Shown piece after piece: positions 36,165-45,451 of a stretch of 64,000 bases of DNA. How positions within the stretch are numbered: the first letter of the stretch is position 1; each line of letters starts with the position of its first letter. The translations under genes were made by a program, and so were the position numbers. The notes under the pieces are model-generated. The model did not search any database, had not been told where the DNA came from, and saw nothing but the letters and a program-made list of their open reading frames with translations. The stretch spans positions 124,001 through 188,000 of the forward strand of contig JADJSG010000011.1 of NCBI GenBank assembly GCA_016711825.1. Reading direction: 5' to 3'. Source of the stretch: Bacteroidota bacterium. Lineage in GTDB: Bacteria > Bacteroidota > Bacteroidia > Chitinophagales > Chitinophagaceae.

Positions 36165-37043
36165 TTAATCCCATTTTTTGGTTTCATCTAATTTTGCTTT
36201 TTGTGCATTAAATACATCTCTTGGTGCTGTATTTGAATGGATAAAGGCTGCGATTTCAACATTTGCCATATTGCTGATATTCATAGAAGACAAGTCAACA
36301 TTTTTAAATTCAACAATGGTATAGTTTTTGGGAGAAGTCATATCGATTGCATCACCTTGTTCGTTTGTAACAAAACCTCTTAATACATGTGAGTGAGTCC
36401 AGGTATTTGGATCAACAACTACAGTAGCTGAGTAGTTACCCTGTGCACCTGGTGAAGATTGTGCTACGTCATCTTCAGTGATAGCGATTGTCAATAATTT
36501 GTCTGTACCTAAAGCCATTTTGTAACCTACAAATACTTTAATGTCAACCATGTTGCCATTGGTTTTAGAAACAATAGCCATACCTAAGTCAGCAACTTTT
36601 GCTAATTCAGTATTGATTTGACCAGTCCAAGAACTACGACCAGTAGCATCTGCTCTGTTTACACTTCCATTAGGGAAACCAGCTACATTGGTTAATGTTT
36701 TGATCCAAGAGTTGAATGAAGGAAGTTCCATTGGGTCACCATCATGTACAGCGATACCGACAACGGTATTAGGGTTTGCTGCTAAATTTTGATTCATAAT
36801 TTCAGCGCCTTCAGGGCACCAACCGCACCATTCGCCTGTAAATTCTTCCAAAATCGCTTTTTTGGTATAATCAGCTGGAAGGGCTCCTACTTCTGCTAAA
36901 GGATCAGCAGCTGGTGGCGTTGTAGGTGTGGTAGTGGTATTACCAAATGGGTTTGTACCAGTAGAATTTGATGCATTTTTTTTACATGCAGCAAATCCAA
37001 ATACTAACATTGCAGCTAGTGAAAGAGAAAGAATTTTTTTCAT
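36165..37043 (-). CDS. Omp28-like lipoprotein with thioredoxin CxxC motif
   Basis: 292 residues from ATG 37043, chosen because it starts a lipoprotein signal ('MKKILSLSLAAMLVFGFAAC', Cys20). An open frame extends 57 codons further upstream but would overlap the rpfF-like gene. A Pro/Thr-rich linker follows the lipidation site. 'EEFTGEWCGWCPEGAEI' supplies a CxxC thioredoxin-like site, and 'AVHDGDPM' and 'GFPNGSVNR' match Omp28-related proteins. Presumably outer-membrane associated. A well-spaced promoter is seen at 37071-37102. It is a tandem paralogue of the 35364-36089 gene. Confidence 0.87.
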   Translation of the reverse strand: MKKILSLSLAAMLVFGFAACKKNASNSTGTNPFGNTTTTPTTPPAADPLAEVGALPADYTKKAILEEFTGEWCGWCPEGAEIMNQNLAANPNTVVGIAVHDGDPMELPSFNSWIKTLTNVAGFPNGSVNRADATGRSSWTGQINTELAKVADLGMAIVSKTNGNMVDIKVFVGYKMALGTDKLLTIAITEDDVAQSSPGAQGNYSATVVVDPNTWTHSHVLRGFVTNEQGDAIDMTSPKNYTIVEFKNVDLSSMNISNMANVEIAAFIHSNTAPRDVFNAQKAKLDETKKWD

Positions 37044-37070
37044 ATCAAACGTTTTTTTTAAATTGATGAA

Positions 37071-37102
37071 CAAATATAATAAATAATAATTGAATGTTGC
37101 AA
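37071..37102 (-). promoter_or_regulatory. Promoter of the CxxC-containing Omp28-like gene
   Basis: Minus strand TTG (37102-37100), 21-nt spacer, TATATTTG (37078-37071), both matching Bacteroidota boxes. It is 28 bp from the chosen ATG at 37043, which supports that start. Confidence 0.65.
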
Positions 37103-37176
37103 CATTAACATATGTTAATATACACACTTTTTCAAGTAATTTAGACGAATAAGATGAATTAAAGGTTGGAATTTCT

Positions 37177-38058
37177 TTAAAACGAACTATTAATAAGGGT
37201 ATTGACTTCTGCAATTTTCATTTCTTCTTCAATACTAGGCTCAATAATTTTGGTTTGTTCAATTTTGCGTTTTTGAAAATTGGCCAATTTGAGCATTCTA
37301 CTTAAGTTGTCTTCCGAAAGGGTAAATGCTTTAGCCAACCAAACATTTACGACATCGAGTAATTCTTTTTTTGAGACCTTATTGCAAATATTTAAAAAGG
37401 GATTAGAAATATATTGTTCCATATCCCCGTTTTTGATCAATGAACTCATAGTAGCGATACCCATACCGTCATCACAAACTTTATTGATAATACCCAATTC
37501 AAAAATATCTTTCGAGGTGTAGGTTTTATTAGAGTTGATAATTTCATTGGCTCTGTTAAATCCTACCTTTTTGGTAAGAAAGCTGTATGCCCCCATGCCT
37601 GGGAATGTGCCAAAAATGACTTCAGGAAAACTAAATTTGGCTGACTCTTCTGCAATAATATAATTGCCAGATAAAGCACTTTCAAAACCACCGCCAAACG
37701 CATTTCCCTGCACTACACAAGTTGAAAACACATCCATTTCATAATTGCTATTGTAATTGTATACAAGTTCAATGCATTTATAAGCGTATTCTTCGAGGGC
37801 TTTTTTATTTTTATTCTTGATACAGTTGACAAAAAACTCAAGGTCACCACCTAAATTCCAAACCCCTTTATTGAGTGAATAAGCCACTACATACTTAATA
37901 TTTTCTTTTTTAATAAGATATACAATCAACTCTTTAACATGTGTCAAATTTTCAAGAAAACTCATTGAATAACACAACTTATCTTGCAAGTCTATGCCAA
38001 CCCACAAAATCTTAAATTCATCATCTATTTTTACTTTGAGATTATTGTTTATAAACAA
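37177..38058 (-). CDS. RpfF-like crotonase-fold protein (DSF synthase family)
   Basis: 293 residues with a TTG start (an in-frame stop lies just upstream and no ATG precedes the conserved region). Crotonase fold. The RpfF-specific blocks are 'VWNLGGDLEFF' (67-77), 'VVQGNAFGGGFESALS' and 'FPEVIFGTFPGMGAYSF'. Glu126 and Glu146 fall 20 residues apart, the same spacing as the two catalytic glutamates of Xanthomonas RpfF (Glu141/Glu161). RpfF makes the diffusible signal factor cis-2-unsaturated fatty acid from acyl-ACP. No rpfC/rpfG sensor genes are in the window. An ordinary enoyl-CoA hydratase is less likely given these blocks and the length (RpfF is about 289). Confidence 0.82.
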   Translation of the reverse strand: MFINNNLKVKIDDEFKILWVGIDLQDKLCYSMSFLENLTHVKELIVYLIKKENIKYVVAYSLNKGVWNLGGDLEFFVNCIKNKNKKALEEYAYKCIELVYNYNSNYEMDVFSTCVVQGNAFGGGFESALSGNYIIAEESAKFSFPEVIFGTFPGMGAYSFLTKKVGFNRANEIINSNKTYTSKDIFELGIINKVCDDGMGIATMSSLIKNGDMEQYISNPFLNICNKVSKKELLDVVNVWLAKAFTLSEDNLSRMLKLANFQKRKIEQTKIIEPSIEEEMKIAEVNTLINSSF

Positions 38059-38440
38059 GGTAAGTGAATTTTAACGGTAGTAATTTTGGAAATACGATGT
38101 GAAAATAATAAAAAATTATATATATAAACAAATTATATGCAACTGCATTAGTTAATATTTAACCACTTTAGGATGCATATTTTTGATAATAAAACATAAA
38201 TATTTGATTTTCAAGTATATAAATATATTATATATTTAATATTAAAATAAATAAACTATATTTTAAGGTCACTATGAGGGCATTTCGTATTGTAGATAGC
38301 CAACAACAAAGGTAACAAAGGGGTTTGACAGAAATAAATAAATTTCATACAAGAGTTCAATTTTTTAGCGAGTTTTTATATTACATTTGCGCTCTTTTAT
38401 TTATTAAATATAATAAAATTAAGTTCTTTAAAAATAAACT
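38059..38440 (+). promoter_or_regulatory. AT-rich leader region with the nusB promoter
   Basis: 382 bp without a gene between the divergent rpfF-like gene and nusB. It is extremely AT-rich (38200-38260 especially). An exact -7 box TACATTTG at 38382-38389 lies about 52 bp upstream of the nusB ATG. No ORF or RNA is seen. Confidence 0.5.
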
Positions 38441-39367
38441 ATGATCAGCAGAAGAAATATAAGAATCAACGTGTTGCAAACCATTTATGAAACCAACTCG
38501 CAGGAGAGTTTGATTAAACCTGATATAGCATTAAAAAATCTGAACGCAAAATTTGACAAAACCAACGCGTTATATATCGCAACCCTTCAGTTGCTTTACG
38601 CTATTACCCAATATGTACTTATTTCTGCCAATCAACGTGCATCGAAAATGGCACCTACTGCCGAAGATTTGAATGTTAACATCAAACTATCGGGCAACAT
38701 TCTCATAGAACAATTAAAACGCAATGATTTATTTGCTTCTATGGTCAAAAAGTATAAAACCACTTTTTTGTTTGAAGAAGAAACCATTAAGGGACTATAC
38801 ACTTTACTTACCCAAACCAGCGAATACAAAGCATATATTCAAAGCTATGACAGAACTGCACAGGAAGAAAAGAAAATATTAGACACTATTTTTGATGTCT
38901 GTATATATGGCAATGAAGATACCGCAATACTGATGTCAGAACTTTTTATGAACTGGTATAATGATTATGAAATGCTGTATGCCTGGAATGATAAAATGCT
39001 GATGAATATTAAAGGTTTTGCTTTTGATAAAATAATTTCAGGCGACAAATTAGAATATGCACAGGATTTAGTAAAATGTTATTATGAGAAAAAAGAACTG
39101 GTTTTTAGTCTTATCAACCCTAAACTCGTCAATTGGGATTCGGAACGTATAGCCAGCCTCGATATGATTATTTTACACTTAGGTATTTGTGAGTTTTTAT
39201 ACTTTCCTACAATCCCTGTAAAGGTAACCATCAATGAATACATCGATTTGGCAAAATCGTATAGTACTCCCCAAAGTGGACAATTTATCAATGGGTTACT
39301 CGATAATGTGCGAAAAGATTTAGAGGCCAATCAACAATTGCATAAAACCCAATATGTAAGAAAATAA
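38441..39367 (+). CDS. nusB: Transcription antitermination factor NusB, long form
   Basis: 308 residues, about twice E. coli NusB but usual for Bacteroidota. The family start 'MISRRNIRINVLQTIYE' and the C-terminal block 'IASLDMIILHLGICEFL' to 'FINGLLDNVRKDLE' (about 232-296) form the helical NusB fold. The middle is lineage-specific. NusB with NusE binds boxA RNA during rRNA transcription. It is followed 39 bp later by a DUF1573 lipoprotein and then yajC, all on the same strand. Confidence 0.93.
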   Translation: MISRRNIRINVLQTIYETNSQESLIKPDIALKNLNAKFDKTNALYIATLQLLYAITQYVLISANQRASKMAPTAEDLNVNIKLSGNILIEQLKRNDLFASMVKKYKTTFLFEEETIKGLYTLLTQTSEYKAYIQSYDRTAQEEKKILDTIFDVCIYGNEDTAILMSELFMNWYNDYEMLYAWNDKMLMNIKGFAFDKIISGDKLEYAQDLVKCYYEKKELVFSLINPKLVNWDSERIASLDMIILHLGICEFLYFPTIPVKVTINEYIDLAKSYSTPQSGQFINGLLDNVRKDLEANQQLHKTQYVRK

Positions 39368-39406
39368 ATGTTATAACTCTATTTTTAAATCAATCCATTT
39401 AAACAT

Positions 39407-39889
39407 ATGATACATAAATTCATTGCTCTTGCTTGTGGTTGCCTACTCTTTATGGCATGTGGTAATAATGAGGCCCATCTGCAAGATGAAGCAGCCCTCA
39501 AAGATAAATTACCCGCTACTTTGGTAAACAATCCCAGAAGCCTCTCGCCTACTGACTCAAATCAATTAAACGAGTTGGGCAGATTGCAATTTAATGATAC
39601 CATTCATCAATTTGGAATACTCCATGAAGGTGAAATTGTAGAATATGAATTTGCATTTACCAATATTGGCAAACGCGATATTCTGATAAGTGAAGCAAAA
39701 GCATCTTGTGGCTGTACAGTCGCCGACTACCCTACCCATCCATTTAAACCCAATGCGACAGATGTCATTAAAGTGACTTTTGACAGCAAAGGTAAAGTAG
39801 GGATGAATGAAAAGAGTGTATTGGTTACAACCAATGGGAACCCATCGGTGTATCAATTAACCATACAAGCTCAGGTATTAGAAAAATAA
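39407..39889 (+). CDS. DUF1573 lipoprotein
   Basis: 160 residues. Lipobox 'FMAC' with Cys18. The DUF1573 Ig-like domain follows: 'FGILHEGEIVEYEFAFTNIG', 'ASCGCTVADYP' (a conserved CGC) and 'VTFDSKGKVGMNEKSV'. Widespread in Bacteroidota next to nusB and yajC; function unknown. It is probably periplasmic on the inner or outer membrane. It is 39 bp from nusB. A 411-bp gene-free stretch (39890-40300) follows, with the second 106-bp repeat and the yajC promoter. Confidence 0.9.
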   Translation: MIHKFIALACGCLLFMACGNNEAHLQDEAALKDKLPATLVNNPRSLSPTDSNQLNELGRLQFNDTIHQFGILHEGEIVEYEFAFTNIGKRDILISEAKASCGCTVADYPTHPFKPNATDVIKVTFDSKGKVGMNEKSVLVTTNGNPSVYQLTIQAQVLEK

Positions 39890-40144
39890 ATCAGTTTGCT
39901 TTAACTATTTTTCTATCGTTGCTGAAAATAAATACTTACCATTAAATATAATGAAACAATACATTTGAATAAATGTAATGAATAAGCAAGAATAATGCAC
40001 CCACTTTATGCTATTCATCGTTTTAAAAAAACACGTCTAAATATCTGCAATACATTATTAAAACGCCATTCATGTAGGGTTCTATTCAATTTACAAAGGC
40101 GTCAAAATCATTTTTTAGTCTGCATAATCAATGTATTTGGGTTA

Positions 40145-40250
40145 ATTCCAACATTACATTAAAGACAAACCAATTATTACTAGCTTAAAGGCATTATGTG
40201 TAGGCATGATACCTACATTTTTCAGACTAAGTAGTAAATACATTTGGTAT
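40145..40250 (+). repeat. 106-bp intergenic repeat, copy 2 (MITE-like)
   Basis: Same length and orientation as 5881-5986, 81% identical with no gaps. Ends are ATTCCAA and TTGGTAT (one mismatch in the inverted repeat). A central hairpin GTAGGCAT-G-ATACCTAC is kept with one mismatch. It ends 50 bp upstream of the yajC ATG and carries the probable -33 TTG of the yajC promoter. Confidence 0.7.
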
Positions 40251-40275
40251 AACTCATAAAAAAATAATACTTTTG
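40244..40275 (+). promoter_or_regulatory. Promoter of yajC, partly built from the 106-bp repeat
   Basis: TTG at 40244-40246 (inside the repeat's right end), 21-nt spacer, then TACTTTTG at 40268-40275. Both boxes fit the Bacteroidota consensus; the yajC ATG is 25 bp further on. Confidence 0.6.
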
Positions 40276-40300
40276 AATTCTTAAAAAATAACTAAAAAAC

Positions 40301-40645
40301 ATGAACACAATTGAAACTTTGTTAATGGTGGGAGAAGGTGGCAAACCAAATCCAATGATGAATGTCGTATTTATGGTAGGTATGATAGGCGTTATGTATT
40401 TCTTTTTGATCAGACCTCAAATGAAAAGAGCAAAAGAGCAAAAAGAATTTTCAAATAGCACCAGTGTGGGCGATATGATTGTTACCACGGCTGGAATACA
40501 TGGCAAAATCATCAAAACAAACGAAGATGGAACTATATCTGTAGAAGTAGACAGAAACACTGTTCTCAAAATGGATAAAAGTGCTGTTTCTATGGAACTG
40601 ACTGCAGCATTGCGTAAAAAAATGAACGAAGTAAGTAAAGGATAA
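40301..40645 (+). CDS. yajC: Preprotein translocase accessory subunit YajC
   Basis: 114 residues. One N-terminal transmembrane helix (about residues 19-38) ends in the family motif 'FFLIRPQMKRAKEQKEF'. The cytoplasmic domain follows ('VGDMIVTTAGIHGKI'). YajC associates with SecDF and YidC at the translocon. It stands 24 bp before the divIC-like gene. The ATG is set by the upstream promoter. Confidence 0.96.
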   Translation: MNTIETLLMVGEGGKPNPMMNVVFMVGMIGVMYFFLIRPQMKRAKEQKEFSNSTSVGDMIVTTAGIHGKIIKTNEDGTISVEVDRNTVLKMDKSAVSMELTAALRKKMNEVSKG

Positions 40646-40669
40646 TATTTTAATCATTGAAAGTCATTC

Positions 40670-40981
40670 ATGCAACTATTTAACCTTCTCAAGAATAAAT
40701 TTCTGATTATAACCGTTATTTTTATTGTATGGGTATTCTTTTTTGCACAATACGACATCATTTCTTTGCGTAAACAAAGGGCAGAATTGAAAGAAATGAA
40801 TGAGAAAATCAATTATCTCGAAAAAGAAGTGGCCAGACTGCATGATGAAAAAAATGCGCTCAAACATGATTCAACCATCGTTGAAAAGTATGCACGTGAA
40901 AAATATTTCATGAAAACCGATCATGAAGATGTTTATATGCTTGATACAAATATTGTAAAACCCATTCAGAAAAAAAAGTAG
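40670..40981 (+). CDS. Septum formation initiator, FtsB/DivIC-like
   Basis: 103 residues. A single N-terminal transmembrane helix (about 11-28) is followed by a periplasmic coiled coil ('ELKEMNEKINYLEKEVARLH'). The conserved end is 'VEKYAREKYFMKTDHEDVY', typical of DivIC/FtsB. These proteins join FtsQ and FtsL (DivIB, FtsL) in the divisome. It is co-directional with yajC, 24 bp downstream. Confidence 0.92.
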   Translation: MQLFNLLKNKFLIITVIFIVWVFFFAQYDIISLRKQRAELKEMNEKINYLEKEVARLHDEKNALKHDSTIVEKYAREKYFMKTDHEDVYMLDTNIVKPIQKKK

Positions 40982-41033
40982 CCTCTGGATACTATTGCTG
41001 CTTTTATTTGTTGACTGACTTAATGATTATTTT

Positions 41034-42236
41034 ATGACTACATTATTTATAGCCACAATCTGTATTCTTTTATTGGTTGCATATATTTTTGATTTATCCG
41101 CTTCTATTACTAAGATTCCTTCGGTGATTTTATTATTATTGTTAGGCTGGACCACCCAACAGCTATGTACTTTTTTTGATGTAGCACTTCCTGACTTTTC
41201 AAGTATTTTACCCATTTTAGGGACCTTAGGTTTAATACTCATTGTATTGGATGGTTCGTTAGAATTGCAACTCAATAGAAGCAAATTACCCTTACTCAAA
41301 AGTTCTTTTTTGATGGCAATATTCCCATTGTTAATCGTTGCATTGGGAATTGCATTTTATTTTTATTACACCCAAGAAGTCAGCTTTAAAAATGCTTTAA
41401 CCAATGTGATACCTTTGTGCGTTATCAGTAGTGCCATAGCCATTCCTACAGTAAAAAACTTTTCGAAATATACCCAGGAATTTATCATCTATGAAAGTAG
41501 CTTATCCGACATTTTAGGGGTATTGTTTTTCAATTTTATCGCATTAAATGCAGTAATCAGTCTACAAACAGTAGGGATGTTTTTTTTACAGTTGCTACTC
41601 ATTATTCTGGTATCTGTCTTGTCTATATTTATTTTATCCTATTTACTCAATCGTATAGACCATCATATCAAATATGTACCCCTTATTTTAATTGTTATAT
41701 TAATATATGTTGTCTCAAAAGAAATGCATTTGCCAGCCTTGGTATTTATTTTATTGTTTGGCTTGTTTTTAAGTAATATCGATGAACTCGCCCGATTTAA
41801 ATCGATTCGTTTATTAAAACCCAATTCGTTGAAAGCGGAGATTCAGAAATTTAAAGAAATCGTGATCGAGGCTACATTTTTAATCAGGGCTTTATTTTTT
41901 ATTTTATTTGGTTTTTTAATCAAAACGGAAGATGTATTTAATTCCCAAACCATCGTTTGGTCTACAAGTATTGTGATGTTAATATTTATCATTCGATATC
42001 TATTTTTAAAAATGTTGAAAGTCACTCAAGCCAGCATCGTATATATAGCCCCTAGGGGCCTTATCACGGTTTTGTTGTTTCTTTCGATCAAACCCGCAGA
42101 TGCCTTACCCCTTTTCAACAATGCCCTTATTATACAAGTAATATTACTCAGTACCCTCTTTATGATGTTTGGTTTGATGTTTACTAAAAAAGAAGTTGAA
42201 CCAATTCTTCCGAATGCAATAGAGCAATCAGAATAA
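41034..42236 (+). CDS. Cation/proton antiporter (CPA family)
   Basis: 400 residues with about 11-12 predicted transmembrane helices and no large soluble domain. The ion-binding helix reads 'YESSLSDILGVLFFN'. Its Glu-Ser-x-x-Ser-Asp sits where CPA1 proteins have an ND or DD pair. 'IYIAPRGLITVLLF' is the conserved Arg-Gly-Leu helix near the C-terminus. Likely exchanges Na+ or K+ for H+ at the inner membrane; specificity cannot be read from sequence. It follows divIC after 52 bp and may be in the same unit. Confidence 0.88.
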   Translation: MTTLFIATICILLLVAYIFDLSASITKIPSVILLLLLGWTTQQLCTFFDVALPDFSSILPILGTLGLILIVLDGSLELQLNRSKLPLLKSSFLMAIFPLLIVALGIAFYFYYTQEVSFKNALTNVIPLCVISSAIAIPTVKNFSKYTQEFIIYESSLSDILGVLFFNFIALNAVISLQTVGMFFLQLLLIILVSVLSIFILSYLLNRIDHHIKYVPLILIVILIYVVSKEMHLPALVFILLFGLFLSNIDELARFKSIRLLKPNSLKAEIQKFKEIVIEATFLIRALFFILFGFLIKTEDVFNSQTIVWSTSIVMLIFIIRYLFLKMLKVTQASIVYIAPRGLITVLLFLSIKPADALPLFNNALIIQVILLSTLFMMFGLMFTKKEVEPILPNAIEQSE

Positions 42237-42358
42237 AAAAGACCGAAGGAGCATCAATACCCATTATTTAAATGATAAACAGTATTATTTCTAAAAAAAA
42301 TAAATATATATTTTACTTTAGTAGCTTATTTTATAAAACAAAATCCCCAAAAATAAAT

Positions 42359-45193
42359 ATGTTTAAAAAATTACTATTTATATGCACCCTTAGCTTATCG
42401 ACCCATGCGGTATTTGCACAAGCTAAACTAATAGAAAAAATAAGCAAAACCAATTCGGAAGATATTGTGATTCCTTATGAAAAATATATATTACCCAATG
42501 GGTTGACACTTATCGTACATGAAGATCACAGCGACCCCATCTGCCATGTAGATGTGACTTATCATGTGGGTTCAGCACGAGAAGAAATCAGCAAATCAGG
42601 GTTTGCACACTTTTTTGAACACATGATGTTTCAAGGTAGCGACCATGTGGCAGATGAACAACATTTTAAAATCATTACCGAAGCCGGGGGTACACTCAAT
42701 GGTACAACCAATCGCGATAGAACCAATTATTTTGAAACCGTACCAAGTAATCAACTTGAAAAAATGTTGTGGTTAGAAGCCGACCGCATGGGTTTTTTGC
42801 TGGATGCCGTAACACAACAAAAATTTGAAGTGCAACGTGCTACTGTTAAAAATGAAAGAGGTCAAAATTATGATAATCGCCCCTATGGATTGGTACAAGA
42901 AACCTTAGCAAAAAATTTATATCCTTACGGACATCCCTATTCATGGTTGACCATCGGATACATTGAGGATTTAAATCGTGTAAATGTGCAAGATTTGAAA
43001 AACTTTTTTATGCGTTGGTACGGACCTAACAATGCCGTGGTGACAGTAGGTGGAGATGTAAAAACCAAGGATGTCGTAAAAATGGTAGAGAAATATTTTG
43101 GCACTATCCCACAGTGTCCAAAAGTGGAAAAAACCATATTACCATCCCCTGTTTTAGAAAAAGATCGATTGGTGAGTATGACTGATCAATATGCAAAACT
43201 CCCCTTGCTTTATTGTGCAATGCCAACCGTTGCAGCCCGTCATAAAGATGAGGTTGCCCTCGATTGTCTTGCTGAAATATTAGGTGGCGACAACAACTCA
43301 ATATTATATCAACGATTGGTAAAAACGCAAAAAGCATTGAATGCCTCTTGTTCAAATCCAACAGATGAACTTGCAGGGAGTTTTCAATTTAGTGTCACCC
43401 CAAAACCAGGTACACCCTTAGCAGATATGGAAAAAGAAATACGTGCTGCACTAAAAGAATTTGAAGCCAAAGGAGTAAGCAATGAAGCCTTAGCAAAGTT
43501 TAAACTCAATAGAGAAGCCTATCAAATATATGATCTAGAAAGTGTAAGCGGTAAAGTTTCAAAATTAGCTTCCTATCAAACGTTTACAGGTGATGCCAAT
43601 TACCTGAAAAAAGAAATGAAACAACTCAGTGAACTCACTAAAGACGATGTATTAAGGGTGTATAATCAATATATCAAAGATAAACCGATGGTGATATTAA
43701 GTGTATTAACCAAAGGCACCGAAAATTTGATTGTAGGAAAAGATAATTATGAAGTTAAAAATCAAGGTTATGTAGCCCCAAATTATGGTTATGATAATTT
43801 GAAATATGTAAAAGCAGTTGATCAATTTGATAGAAATACGATGCCGCAAGCAGGTGAAAACCCAACCATTCATGTACCGGCTTTTAAAACCACTGAAAAA
43901 GAAAACATGAAAATGATTTATGCTAAATCAGATGAAATACCCACCGTGGTGATTTCTTTAGGATTTAAAGGGGGGAGAATGCTTGAGCAAAACAATTTGC
44001 AACAAGTAGGACTTTCTAATTTTTTTGCAAATATGATGGATGAAGATACGAAAAAACACAGTGCTGAAGAAATGAGTGTATTACTTGATAAAATGGGAAG
44101 TAGTATTAATATATCAGCAGATTTGGATGAAGTGAATGTCAGTGTTCGTTGTCTTAAAAAAAATCTGAATGCCACCCTCGACTTGTTAGAAGAACGATTG
44201 CTGGAACCTAAATTTACCCAGGAATCATTTGACCGATTAAAAAACCAAACCCTTGAAAATATTAAAAATTCAAAAACAAGGGCTGCACTCGTAGCATCAA
44301 ATGTGTACAATAGAGTAAGTTATTCTGATCAATCTTTGCTTGGTTACCCATCAAATGGTACTGAAAAAAGTATCAATACATTGACCCTTCAGGATATTGA
44401 AAATTATTATAAAAACAATTTTTCACGTAATGGTTTAAGTATGGTAGTAGTGGGTGACTTGGAAGCAAAAGAGGCCGAAAACATATTGAATCGTTTAACA
44501 AAATTACCAAATCAAGCTATCGCCTTACCGCCATTAACAACGCCTGCAACTGCAAACCCCAGAACTGTATTTGTGTATAATATACCCAAAGCAGCACAAA
44601 CAGAATTTCGAATTGGCTGTATTACAAACCTGAAATATGATGCGACAGGTGAGTTTTATAAATGCGGATTAATGAATTTCCCATTTGGCGGTGCCTTTAA
44701 TTGCAGACTCAATATTAATTTACGCGAAGACAAAGGTTGGACCTATGGAGCACGAGGCGGTTTTAATGGCAATGATTATACCGGGAGTTATTTATTTTCA
44801 TCAGGCATTAAAGCTGCAGTGACAGACAGTGCATTGATGGAAATCGTAAAAGAATTTAAATTATATCAGGAAAAAGGGATTAATGAACAAGAAATTGCAT
44901 TTATGAAAAGCGCCATCGGTCAAAGTGATGCCCGTAAGTATGAAACAGGGTTTCAAAAAGCAGGATTTTTAGGCAATATTTTAAAACACCAGTTATCACC
45001 TACCTATGTGGGTGAACAAACCCAAATACTCAATAGTATGAATAAAAATACATTAGATGGTCTGGTAAAAAAATGGATGCGTTTAGAAACCATGAATATT
45101 GTGTTGACAGGTGATTTAGAAAAAATAAAACCTGGTTTAGAAGCCATGCAATACAAAGTGATAGAACTAGATAGTGATGGGAATATTAAATAG
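42359..45193 (+). CDS. M16 (pitrilysin/insulinase-like) zinc peptidase, two-module form
   Basis: 944 residues from ATG 42359, selected because it begins a signal peptide ('MFKKLLFICTLSLSTHAVFA'); an upstream ATG at 42272 would give an unusual 29-residue leader. The first M16 module has the inverted zinc motif H84-x-x-E-H88 in 'FAHFFEHMMF'. The third ligand is probably Glu in 'VKNERGQN'. The second module (about 500-940) keeps the fold but has no HxxEH, the usual inactive partner half ('LREDKGWTYGARGGF' is the substrate-binding block). Periplasmic degradation of oligopeptides is inferred. Confidence 0.93.
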   Translation: MFKKLLFICTLSLSTHAVFAQAKLIEKISKTNSEDIVIPYEKYILPNGLTLIVHEDHSDPICHVDVTYHVGSAREEISKSGFAHFFEHMMFQGSDHVADEQHFKIITEAGGTLNGTTNRDRTNYFETVPSNQLEKMLWLEADRMGFLLDAVTQQKFEVQRATVKNERGQNYDNRPYGLVQETLAKNLYPYGHPYSWLTIGYIEDLNRVNVQDLKNFFMRWYGPNNAVVTVGGDVKTKDVVKMVEKYFGTIPQCPKVEKTILPSPVLEKDRLVSMTDQYAKLPLLYCAMPTVAARHKDEVALDCLAEILGGDNNSILYQRLVKTQKALNASCSNPTDELAGSFQFSVTPKPGTPLADMEKEIRAALKEFEAKGVSNEALAKFKLNREAYQIYDLESVSGKVSKLASYQTFTGDANYLKKEMKQLSELTKDDVLRVYNQYIKDKPMVILSVLTKGTENLIVGKDNYEVKNQGYVAPNYGYDNLKYVKAVDQFDRNTMPQAGENPTIHVPAFKTTEKENMKMIYAKSDEIPTVVISLGFKGGRMLEQNNLQQVGLSNFFANMMDEDTKKHSAEEMSVLLDKMGSSINISADLDEVNVSVRCLKKNLNATLDLLEERLLEPKFTQESFDRLKNQTLENIKNSKTRAALVASNVYNRVSYSDQSLLGYPSNGTEKSINTLTLQDIENYYKNNFSRNGLSMVVVGDLEAKEAENILNRLTKLPNQAIALPPLTTPATANPRTVFVYNIPKAAQTEFRIGCITNLKYDATGEFYKCGLMNFPFGGAFNCRLNINLREDKGWTYGARGGFNGNDYTGSYLFSSGIKAAVTDSALMEIVKEFKLYQEKGINEQEIAFMKSAIGQSDARKYETGFQKAGFLGNILKHQLSPTYVGEQTQILNSMNKNTLDGLVKKWMRLETMNIVLTGDLEKIKPGLEAMQYKVIELDSDGNIK

Positions 45194-45451
45194 GGATTTC
45201 TGATCATCGTTTTATCAATCTATACATTATAATAATGATATCTATAATGTGTGTCAGCTGCATCATGCTTAAATTGAATGGATGAAAAATTCTACTGATA
45301 TTTTTTTCCAAACCATTAACTTTTGTAGTTTGTAAAATCCGTTGAATGTTAGTTTTCAATGGAGAAAGGCATGCTATTGACCTTTTTAAGACCACAAGCC
45401 ATGAGAAAAAAACAGTAAATACTAAAAACTATTTCTACTTTTGCTGATTCC

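Noticed and set aside
37044..37214. Upstream extension of the CxxC Omp28-like gene
   Set aside because: The extension overlaps the end of the RpfF-like gene and precedes a perfect lipoprotein signal; the promoter at 37071-37102 also lies inside it.
42272..42358. Earlier start of the M16 peptidase
   Set aside because: It would put 29 basic and aromatic residues before a complete signal peptide that starts at 42359.
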